DNA of 31,394 nt. Origin: a virus. The number at the start of each line of letters is the position of its first letter. Position 1 is the stretch's first letter. The stretch is taken from positions 1 to 31,394 of the IMG/VR virus record IMGVR_UViG_3300028557_000131; one strand, written 5' to 3'. Below, piece after piece: positions 8,115-14,569 of the stretch. The notes beneath the pieces were generated by a model. It made no database searches, was not told where the DNA came from, and saw only the letters and a list, made by a program, of their open reading frames with translations. Made by a program: the position numbers and the translations under genes.

Positions 8115-8795
8115 TTATATAAATTTTTCGATTCGTTGTTTTGAGATCTCATAATATTTCTCATCCCTTTCAACACAAATAAATCTTCTTTCTATCTCTA
8201 TACAAGCAATTGCGGTTGTTGATGTGCCAGCAAATGTGTCTAAAACAATATCTCCTTTATTAGAATGTTTAACTATTAAATCTTTAATTAGGCCTAAAGG
8301 TTTTTGAGTTGGATGTTCTAATCTTTCTTTCCCATGACAAAGAGGATAATTATAAATTGCATTATCATATTCAGAATTAAAAGTAGGATTTTTATCCTTA
8401 ATAAATGTGAAAAAATATTCAGAACAATTAGATAAATAATTAATTTTTGAATTAACAGGAACCGGATTATTCTTTAACCATTGTCCTACTCTTGGTTGCT
8501 TAAATCTATTCTTTGCAGCAAATTCTTTAATAATAGAAGATTTCCAAATATCATAAAATAGAACTAATGTTCCTCCTTTTCTCAAAACTCTATAATATTC
8601 TTTAAATAAAGTATCTAAATCTATCTCAGTGTCCCAATATCCGAAATCAATTGATATTTGATTAAATTTAGATAATTTACCAGAACTAAAACCAGATTTC
8701 TTTGATATATCATATGGTGGATCCGTAAGTATTAAGTCTATTGAATTATCTTCAATCTTACTTAAATAATTAAAACAATCATCAAAAATTAACAC
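8115..8795 (-). CDS. DNA methyltransferase (N6-adenine or N4-cytosine), beta-type order
   Basis: 226 residues. The catalytic motif IV DPPY is at 25-28, after the usual 'NSIDLILTDPPY' lead-in. 'HPTQKPLGLIKDLI' (161-174) and the SAM-binding 'DTFAGTSTT' (186-194) follow, then 'ERRFICVERDEKYY'. The order IV ... X-I is that of beta-class amino-methyltransferases. The start is GTG at 8795: an in-frame TAA lies immediately upstream and no closer ATG keeps the conserved N-terminus. TATATATA (8816-8823) is 20 bases upstream. No restriction gene is adjacent, so this is probably an orphan phage enzyme protecting DNA from host nucleases. Confidence 0.9.
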   Translation of the reverse strand: MLIFDDCFNYLSKIEDNSIDLILTDPPYDISKKSGFSSGKLSKFNQISIDFGYWDTEIDLDTLFKEYYRVLRKGGTLVLFYDIWKSSIIKEFAAKNRFKQPRVGQWLKNNPVPVNSKINYLSNCSEYFFTFIKDKNPTFNSEYDNAIYNYPLCHGKERLEHPTQKPLGLIKDLIVKHSNKGDIVLDTFAGTSTTAIACIEIERRFICVERDEKYYEISKQRIEKFI

Positions 8796-8815
8796 TTATA
8801 TGACTCAATTTTAAT

Positions 8816-8823
8816 TATATATA
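8816..8823. promoter_or_regulatory. TATATATA between divergent genes
   Basis: This palindromic octamer lies 20 bases before the methyltransferase GTG (minus) and 7 bases before the ATG at 8831 (plus). It may serve both directions. Confidence 0.4.
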
Positions 8824-8830
8824 CTCTAAC

Positions 8831-9955
8831 ATGAAGCTTCTATTAGAATTTAAAGATTATAATGATTTATCTTTTGTAAAAGATACCGTAGAAGATTCTA
8901 TTCTTTCAGAAATAGAAGAATCAATTAAGCCGGTAATTCATCAATCAATAATTAGTATATTAGATGGTGAAGTAACTTGTCATGATTTAAAAAGAAGTGA
9001 ATATAGTAGTGATTTAGATTTTAAGAGTTATTTAGTATCATTTAATGTAAGAATTGAAAAAGAACAATTTGATGATATATCACCAAGAATTGAGTCAACA
9101 CTATCTTTAGAATTTGATGATAAAATAAAGTGTATTGTTTTACAATCATTTCCAATAAATGAGTTTGTTATTTGCAGTGACAATGAATATCAAATTTTAA
9201 AATATATTTGTAATTTTGAATATTCTATAGAAGATGAGATATGGGAGATCAAAAATAATCCTTACACATCAGTTATAGATCTAACAACCGATGACTTTAA
9301 CAACACAAAGAGTCTAACCATATGGATAAGAAAATATCTAAGCAAGCTTGGAGTAAATTTACAATTAAACAGAGAAAATATTGAATCTAATTATTTAAAT
9401 TATAAAATATCAACAAGTTTTTTCTTCAACAGCTCAAGAAATCTAAATGATAGATGGATACAAGATCTAGATTTAAGCAAACCAGATGGTAAAAATAAAA
9501 CTAATATAAATGTAAGAACTTGGATGAGAGATAATTTACCAATACATTATGATACTCTAAATAATCTCAAAAAGATTGGTGATAAAATAGATTCAATGAA
9601 TTTATCATTTCAATTAGACCTAAATTCTGATCCTAATGTGGAGGCAGAAAAATTATTAAATATGATTCGTGAAAAAGTTTTTCCTATTTTTTCAAATAGT
9701 GAGACAGATGATATATCAAATCTATATAAACAATTTGAAAAATTAGAAGAACTTGGAATAGATGCTGAATGGACTCACGAAGGAAACTATTTTTATTTAT
9801 TTGATATAAATTATAAAGGAGAACATTATATAGTACATACAAAATATGATGTTAAGAAAAAATTAGTAAAAATTGAATTAAAAGATAAAAATATTGAGGA
9901 AGAAATACCAATAGAAGATTTTTGTGATACAATATTTTTACTTTTAAGTGAATAA
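8831..9955 (+). CDS. Hypothetical acidic protein
   Basis: 374 residues, starting 'MKLLLEFKDYNDLSF', a loose form of the shared N-terminal peptide. The protein is acidic throughout, with alternating beta/alpha segments. The region 150-250 includes 'LTIWIRKYLSKLGVNLQ' and 'NDRWIQDLDLSKPDGKN'; the C-terminal 60 residues ('YKGEHYIVHTKYDVKKK') look like a small beta sheet. No family is recognised. It begins a plus-strand run followed 16 bases later by the gp26-like gene, so a structural or assembly role is possible. Confidence 0.6.
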   Translation: MKLLLEFKDYNDLSFVKDTVEDSILSEIEESIKPVIHQSIISILDGEVTCHDLKRSEYSSDLDFKSYLVSFNVRIEKEQFDDISPRIESTLSLEFDDKIKCIVLQSFPINEFVICSDNEYQILKYICNFEYSIEDEIWEIKNNPYTSVIDLTTDDFNNTKSLTIWIRKYLSKLGVNLQLNRENIESNYLNYKISTSFFFNSSRNLNDRWIQDLDLSKPDGKNKTNINVRTWMRDNLPIHYDTLNNLKKIGDKIDSMNLSFQLDLNSDPNVEAEKLLNMIREKVFPIFSNSETDDISNLYKQFEKLEELGIDAEWTHEGNYFYLFDINYKGEHYIVHTKYDVKKKLVKIELKDKNIEEEIPIEDFCDTIFLLLSE

Positions 9956-9971
9956 AAATTAATTAAAAACA

Positions 9972-10742
9972 ATGAGTTTAACTTCAATAATTAAGGGAAT
10001 TTTAAATATTCAAAAAAAAATTGATCTTAAAACACTACCATCACAAGGAATTTTTTATAATGATGGATTTGAAATCTACATAAAAAAGGCTAATTTAGAA
10101 GATATAATCGAATATGAATATGATTATGATGAAGAACAACTTGGTTCAGTTATTAGTAAAATAAAAAAAATTGTAGAAAAAAATACTACTATTACACCAC
10201 CAAATACATATAATGATGTTAAAAGTATTGATATTGTTTTTTTATTTCTTGAAATAGTAAAATTCACAAATAATAAACCAATAAATATTGCTTTTTTTAA
10301 CGACCTATTAGCCAAAGAAGAGCACATAAAATTTGAATCTACTAACTTTAACTATTTTCAACTAGACGAAAAAATACTTGAAAAGTATGATAGTGAAACA
10401 AAAGAATTTAATTTCGAAGGATTTAAATATTCAGTACCCAGTATAGGAGTTGAGAACGCACTAACACAATTTTTAATATCAAAATCATTAACAAAAAATT
10501 CAGAAGCATATAACACATATTCATATGACTTTCTATACTTCTTAGGACACAAATCATTTTTAAACTTCGATGAAATTGAAAATCTTATTCAAATTTTTAA
10601 TCATGATATTGATGAACAAGATAGAAAGAAGATTGAAAAAATAGTAAAAAAACTATCAGTAATAGGTAAATACTCACTTAAAAAGGACTCACAGATTATT
10701 GATGTCACTGCTAAAATTAATTTATCCAATATTTGGAAATAA
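9972..10742 (+). CDS. Baseplate hub protein, T4 gp26-like
   Basis: 256 residues. Residues 20-50 carry 'TLPSQGIFYNDGFEIYIKKA' followed by an acidic helix. This is the hallmark 'LPSxGxFY...G..I.I+....' opening of the T4_baseplate (gp26) family, whose T4 member helps assemble the central hub of the baseplate. The rest is helical, with 'DIVFLFLEIVKFTNNKPINI' and a basic C-terminus. The length is somewhat greater than T4 gp26 (about 208 residues). It follows the 8831 gene by 16 bases without its own TATATA, so the two are probably co-transcribed. Confidence 0.6.
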   Translation: MSLTSIIKGILNIQKKIDLKTLPSQGIFYNDGFEIYIKKANLEDIIEYEYDYDEEQLGSVISKIKKIVEKNTTITPPNTYNDVKSIDIVFLFLEIVKFTNNKPINIAFFNDLLAKEEHIKFESTNFNYFQLDEKILEKYDSETKEFNFEGFKYSVPSIGVENALTQFLISKSLTKNSEAYNTYSYDFLYFLGHKSFLNFDEIENLIQIFNHDIDEQDRKKIEKIVKKLSVIGKYSLKKDSQIIDVTAKINLSNIWK

Positions 10743-10750
10743 ATTCATAA

Positions 10751-10756
10751 TATATA
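10751..10756 (+). promoter_or_regulatory. TATATA element 4 bases before ATG 10761
   Basis: TATATA is followed by CATT and then ATG. If it is a -10 box, the mRNA would begin at or inside the start codon (leaderless). Confidence 0.4.
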
Positions 10757-10760
10757 CATT

Positions 10761-11594
10761 ATGAATATACTCAATTGGCAATTGTTTCTTGAAGAGATAG
10801 TTGGTGAAAAACCAATTTCAAATCTACAGTCATACATAGAGGGTATGAAATATTCAATGAAGGATAAATTATTCTTCACCGATATTTTTGATTTTGATGT
10901 AATTGTTGATTTTGGTTGTGCCGATGGAACCTTTCTAGAAGAACTCTCTAAAATAAAACCTAATGTTAAATTAATTGGATACGATTTAGATGATGAAATG
11001 TTATCTAAAGCTCAATCAAGACTAGGTAAAAAGGCATTATTTACTAATAACTGGTACGATGCAGTTAAATACACAAGTTCATTTAGAAATCCATTATTAA
11101 ATCTAAGTTCAGTAATTCATGAGGTTTATTCTTATTCTAGACCAAATGTAATTTCACAATTTTGGAATTCTCAAGTATTTGGAGGTGATTTTAAACACAT
11201 TACAATCCGTGATATGATACCTTCTATAGAAATAGAAAAACAGGAAATTAGTCACTTTAAAGACGATGTTAGAAAAGTTAGATCTAAAACTGATAGATTT
11301 TATCTAGACTCATTTGAAAAAAAATGGGGTACTATTAGTAATAATTATAGAACATTCGTACATTACTTAATGAAGTACCGATACACTGAAAATTGGGATA
11401 GAGAAGTTAATGAAAACTATCTTCCAGTTTCATTAGAAACTGTTAAATCTAAAATTCCAGGAGATTATAAAATTATTTATGAAGAAGACTTTTTATTACA
11501 GTTTTTAAAAGATCAAGTTAAAAAAGATTTTAATGTTGAATTAACACATTCAACACATACTAAAATGATTCTTAAAAATACAAAATTTAAATAA
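10761..11594 (+). CDS. Class I SAM-dependent methyltransferase
   Basis: 277 residues. SAM-binding motif I is 'VDFGCADGTFLEEL' (49-62). The acidic end of strand 2 that binds the ribose is D75 in 'LIGYDLDDEMLSKAQ'. No DPPY is present, so DNA amino-methylation is unlikely; an RNA, protein or small-molecule substrate is possible. The N-terminus 'MNILNWQLFLEEIVGE' resembles the shared N-terminal peptide and could carry a protease site after FLEE. The C-terminal 120 residues are helical and lack a family I can name. Confidence 0.75.
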   Translation: MNILNWQLFLEEIVGEKPISNLQSYIEGMKYSMKDKLFFTDIFDFDVIVDFGCADGTFLEELSKIKPNVKLIGYDLDDEMLSKAQSRLGKKALFTNNWYDAVKYTSSFRNPLLNLSSVIHEVYSYSRPNVISQFWNSQVFGGDFKHITIRDMIPSIEIEKQEISHFKDDVRKVRSKTDRFYLDSFEKKWGTISNNYRTFVHYLMKYRYTENWDREVNENYLPVSLETVKSKIPGDYKIIYEEDFLLQFLKDQVKKDFNVELTHSTHTKMILKNTKFK

Positions 11595-11642
11595 AAAAAC
11601 CTCTAATTTTTGGTCTGACAGTATAGAGAAACTATCATATTT

Positions 11643-11650
11643 TATATATA
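11643..11650 (+). promoter_or_regulatory. TATATATA element 5 bases before ATG 11656
   Basis: TATATATA, then CGTAT, then ATG. It belongs to the short-gap group. Confidence 0.4.
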
Positions 11651-11655
11651 CGTAT

Positions 11656-12624
11656 ATGATAAACTATGATGATGTTATAAAATTGCCGTTAAAGGTTAAA
11701 ATTTCAAAATTTAAAGATAAAAATTTAAAGATTGAACTAATAAAAAGAACTGAATTTCTATCTGAATCAGCAAGTATTGGTGAGAGAGTATATTGTATAG
11801 ATAATAATATAAATAAAATAATTTTATGTTATTGTGGAAATCCTGTTAAATATTTAAAATATAGCGAGGGATATTCAAAAAGATGTTCTAGGAAATGTTC
11901 CTGGAAAGATCCAAATGTAGTAGAAAAGAGAAAAAAAACTTGCTTAGAAAAATATGGAGTTGATAGTTTTACTAAAACCAATGAGTATTTAGTTAAAACT
12001 AAAGAAACTAATAATGAAAAATATGGAACTGATTTTTATCTACAATCTAATGACATAAAAAATAAAACTATAAAATTTAATTTAGATAAGTATGGTGTAA
12101 ATCACCATATGAAATCAAAAGAATTTATTGATAAATTCAAAAAAATGAATATTGATAAATTTGGAGTAGATAATGTATCAAAGTTAGATTATATTAAAGA
12201 GAAAAAAAGAAATACATTTCAAAGAAATTATGGAATTAATCACATTTTTAGCTCAAATGAAATAAAAGGTGAATTTTTCAAAGAAAAATATGGATATAAT
12301 CCATATATACCTATAAAGGATAAAAGCGAATTTGAAATTTATAAAAATGAAGTATGGAGATTAACATATAGAGTTAAAAAAATACTTATAGAAAAATGGA
12401 ATGGATACGATTACTACGATGGTGAATATATATTACAAAACTATTTCATAGATTATAATGATAATGACTATCCATCAATAGATCATAAAATATCAGTATA
12501 TTATGGATTCATAAATAAAATTGACCCAATTGATATAGGAAATATAGATAATCTCTGTATAACAAAAAGGTCAATTAATAAGAAAAAGGGAATTTTATCT
12601 GAAAATGATTTTAAATACAAATAG
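11656..12624 (+). CDS. HNH-type homing endonuclease with 23-residue repeats
   Basis: 322 residues. A Cys cluster C58-x-C60 ... C77-x3-C81 ('CYCGNP' and 'RCSRKCSW') probably binds zinc. Next come six modules centred on K-Y-G at 99, 122, 145, 168 (KFG), 191 (NYG) and 211; the first five are exactly 23 residues apart. This is a pattern of phage homing nucleases in which each module contacts DNA. The C-terminus 'PSIDHKISVYYGF' (273-285) with 'NIDNLCITKRSINKKKG' (298 on) matches an HNH-like active site (D276-H277 ... N299). The gene sits between the SAM methyltransferase and the convergent Ro60 gene (14-base overlap). Confidence 0.7.
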   Translation: MINYDDVIKLPLKVKISKFKDKNLKIELIKRTEFLSESASIGERVYCIDNNINKIILCYCGNPVKYLKYSEGYSKRCSRKCSWKDPNVVEKRKKTCLEKYGVDSFTKTNEYLVKTKETNNEKYGTDFYLQSNDIKNKTIKFNLDKYGVNHHMKSKEFIDKFKKMNIDKFGVDNVSKLDYIKEKKRNTFQRNYGINHIFSSNEIKGEFFKEKYGYNPYIPIKDKSEFEIYKNEVWRLTYRVKKILIEKWNGYDYYDGEYILQNYFIDYNDNDYPSIDHKISVYYGFINKIDPIDIGNIDNLCITKRSINKKKGILSENDFKYK

Positions 12625-14059
12625 AATTTATTTCATTCAACAAATGATTCTTATCTTTCTTTAGAACCTCTATTATATCAAAAACTTTTTCTGAAAATCC
12701 AGATAAACAATAAACTTGTGATTCCGGTAATTGTAGACTCCCGTATCCTGCGAGATCCCAGGAAAATACATGAGGATTACAATTAAACTTCTTTTTATAA
12801 AGATTAAATTCAGATGCTGGTGTTGTATTACCAATCCATCCTTGAAGGTCACTAAGTATTATAATATTATCGTATTTCTTATTAGCCTTTAAGAAAATAT
12901 CTTTAAAATTTGTTCCACCACCAGAGAAACGGAATCCATTTCTAATAGTAAGAATTGAATCCATTGGATTATATGCCTTGTAATTAGCGCTTGTAGCAAA
13001 TGTCATAACATCACAGTTATTAGCCTTTGATAACATAGCTCCAAACAAAGATGCTATCTCAGATGGTCTTCCACTCATAGATCCTGATACATCAAGAACT
13101 ACTAAAGTATCACCACTAAACTTAGGAACGTTGATTGCAGATATATCTAATGCTTGATGTAATGCAGTCATTACCATTCTAACATCAGATGATGAACCTA
13201 ACTTAGAAATCTCTTCATAAGCAGTTGAAAACCTAAATGGAAGAATACGACTTGATTTAATCAAATTCTCATCAACTAACATATCACACGCAAGACCAAG
13301 AAATTGTGGTGCTTGATTAATGATATTTCTCAAGTTTCTAAGAAGTGCAAAATATCCAATCTTTTTTGTTGTAAGAAGTTCACCCCATGCATCTGATTTT
13401 AACTGTGATAATTCCTCAATATTAGAAGCATCTTGACCAGCCTTTGATAATTTCGACTCCCAAGTATCAGTTGATTTTAAATCACCCAAAACAAGTTTAG
13501 AAAGTGCTTCCTTATTTGAAGGAGTTGGAATTGGATGAACCAGATTCACAATATCAATAAGTTTAACTTCTTTATTCTCACTCTTATATTTAGCAAGTTG
13601 GTAACTATCAAATCGATTAAAAGCTGAAGCAAATCCTTTTTTCAAGGAGTTTGGAAACTTTGGCTTGATCTTATCTGTCTTATTATCAAGATAATAGGAC
13701 ATAATTTCAGTCATATCATCAACACGAACAACTACTTTATCGTAAAAATCTTTTGACCATTCTTGACCTGAAACTCTTGAAGTTAATTCACCAGCAAGTG
13801 CGTGTGTGATACTTCTCATACCAAAATTATCACGAGCAAATATTGCAGCCTTAGCAGCAAATTTAGGATCAACTTTATCTAAAATAGTTTTAAGTCTATC
13901 TAGTGTAACATTCGATGAACGATAAAATTGATCATCTACAAATGAGTTTAATAAAATAGAAATCAATTCTAATTCATGTGATTGAGTATAAGCCTGACCA
14001 CCGGCTAAATTAGTGGTTAAAGTCTTTGGTTCTTTTAAGGTTAGGTTAAATTTTGACAT
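12611..14059 (-). CDS. rsr: Ro60 / TROVE-domain RNA-binding protein (Rsr-like)
   Basis: 482 residues, about the size of bacterial Rsr. Residues 1-300 are the alpha-helical TROVE ring, with the family opening 'NLAGGQAYTQSHELELISIL' and 'FAAKAAIFARDNFGMRSITH'. Residues 315-470 are a von Willebrand A domain with a complete MIDAS metal site: D323-x-S325-x-S327 ('DVSGSMSG'), T383 in 'GGTNF' and D404 in 'LSDLQ'. Ro60 proteins bind Y RNAs on the outer ring surface and misfolded RNA ends in the central hole, often working with 3' exonucleases in RNA decay or refolding. The gene starts 21 bases after a strong terminator that ends a structured RNA on the same strand, which may be its Y RNA partner. No TATATA is close to the start, so read-through from the RNA is likely. 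The 3' end overlaps the nuclease gene by 14 bases. Confidence 0.92.
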   Translation of the reverse strand: MSKFNLTLKEPKTLTTNLAGGQAYTQSHELELISILLNSFVDDQFYRSSNVTLDRLKTILDKVDPKFAAKAAIFARDNFGMRSITHALAGELTSRVSGQEWSKDFYDKVVVRVDDMTEIMSYYLDNKTDKIKPKFPNSLKKGFASAFNRFDSYQLAKYKSENKEVKLIDIVNLVHPIPTPSNKEALSKLVLGDLKSTDTWESKLSKAGQDASNIEELSQLKSDAWGELLTTKKIGYFALLRNLRNIINQAPQFLGLACDMLVDENLIKSSRILPFRFSTAYEEISKLGSSSDVRMVMTALHQALDISAINVPKFSGDTLVVLDVSGSMSGRPSEIASLFGAMLSKANNCDVMTFATSANYKAYNPMDSILTIRNGFRFSGGGTNFKDIFLKANKKYDNIIILSDLQGWIGNTTPASEFNLYKKKFNCNPHVFSWDLAGYGSLQLPESQVYCLSGFSEKVFDIIEVLKKDKNHLLNEINSICI

Positions 14060-14079
14060 AATTAAGTTTTTATTTTAAT

Positions 14080-14117
14080 AAAAAAGACCAGAAATAACTT
14101 TGTAGTTAAATCTGGCC
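14080..14117 (-). terminator. Strong rho-independent terminator upstream of Ro60 gene
   Basis: On the minus strand, GGCCAGA pairs with TCTGGTC (7 bp, one G-U); a second stem TAACT/AGTTA lies inside, separated by a TT/TT internal loop, and T6 follows. Together 12 bp. It ends the structured RNA 21 bases before the Ro60 start codon. Confidence 0.85.
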
Positions 14118-14396
14118 TTTCATATTAATGTAACAAACAAGTAAATCTAGACTGAGGTGTCGTCCGGACCTCATCTCGAGGTCAGGGACCGATATTCTTT
14201 AGGATTTATATCTTATCCTACTCTTTTATTTACAAGAAGTGGTAAATTCTTGTGACCATTAAGTGATCAAATCTACCCTTTTTAATTATTGTTACCAATA
14301 ATCCGATTGCTTGGATCAGCTTTCGGTCTTTCAGATAGTTATCGAAGTAACTCAATCTATCGCTATGTTTGTTTACACTTATATTAATAGACCAGA
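14111..14396. repeat. Interrupted inverted repeat, arms 29 and 31 bases
   Basis: Arms at 14111-14139 and 14366-14396 are complementary over about 27 positions, separated by 226 bases. They define the ends of the candidate RNA domain. Confidence 0.85.
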
Positions 14397-14438
14397 GATA
14401 ATTTATTAAGAGTATTTTTTTCATTGCCGAAGTAACTC
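14343..14438. repeat. 11-base direct repeat pair in the RNA leader
   Basis: CGAAGTAACTC occurs at 14343-14353 and again at 14428-14438, 85 bases apart. On the minus strand it reads GAGTTACTTCG. The first copy forms the loop side of a small hairpin; the second lies just upstream of the closing helix, within an 8-bp stem (minus TTGAGAGT/ACTCTTAA). Confidence 0.7.
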
Positions 14439-14548
14439 TCAAAATCACTACTGGATTATTTCTAATTGATTGTTTTTATTTTATATCCAAAAATTAAAAA
14501 GTTTAAATAATTTAAGATTAATATTATATATGATGTTAAAAAAATTAA
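14397..14548 (-). promoter_or_regulatory. AT-rich leader with possible promoter for the RNA
   Basis: This remaining part of the 509-base gap has no credible gene. On the minus strand a TATAAT hexamer is present at 14527-14522 and could start the RNA; no good -35 box is seen. A 72-codon frame at 14230-14448 has unconvincing composition and cuts across the RNA structure, so it is not called. Confidence 0.35.
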
Positions 14549-14569
14549 AAAAATCAAAGGTGGATTTTT
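14549..14569 (-). terminator. Terminator after membrane coiled-coil gene
   Basis: On the minus strand AAAAATC pairs with GATTTTT around a 7-base loop (CACCTTT), followed by T-rich sequence. It begins at the stop codon of the 16095-14569 gene and separates it from the RNA/Ro60 unit. Confidence 0.65.

Larger units (their letters stand above)
14080..14396 (-). ncRNA. Highly structured RNA next to Ro60 gene, candidate Y RNA
   Basis: On the minus strand the segment 14396-14366 is complementary to 14139-14111, giving about 27 base pairs. There is one bulged A (14374), one A-A mismatch, an internal loop near 14085-14088 plus 14300, that is at 14385-14388, and 8-bp blocks at both ends (TCTGGTCT/AGGCCAGA and AACAAACA-type). 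Inside are several local hairpins: 14337-14352 (AGTTA/TAACT), 14285-14302 (7 bp closed by a GTAA tetraloop), 14241-14277 (8 bp + 6 bp with a 4-base bulge), 14200-14220 (TAGGAT/ATCCTA), 14180-14190 and 14153-14173. GACCGA/TCGGTC (14187-14192 with 14323-14328) may form a long-range helix. Y RNAs are encoded beside Ro60 genes and have paired ends forming a bulged stem. At about 290-320 bases this is longer than known Y RNAs, and identity rests on context. Confidence 0.55.

Noticed and set aside
14204-14216. AAGATATAAATCC on the minus strand, similar to the group I intron S element
   Set aside because: The matching R element is not found upstream, no exon halves of a gene flank the region, and the sequence is explained as the loop and arm of a local hairpin.
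14180-14360. T-loop-like GAGTTACTTCGATAACT and GACCTCGAGATGAGGTC as possible tRNA or tRNA-like arms
   Set aside because: Stem and loop lengths do not fit a T arm precisely and no acceptor or D arm could be drawn. A tRNA-like part of a Y RNA remains possible but is not supported.
14230-14448. 72-codon minus-strand frame in the gap upstream of Ro60
   Set aside because: Composition is not protein-like, it has no neighbouring start signal, and it runs through the paired arms and hairpins of the candidate RNA.
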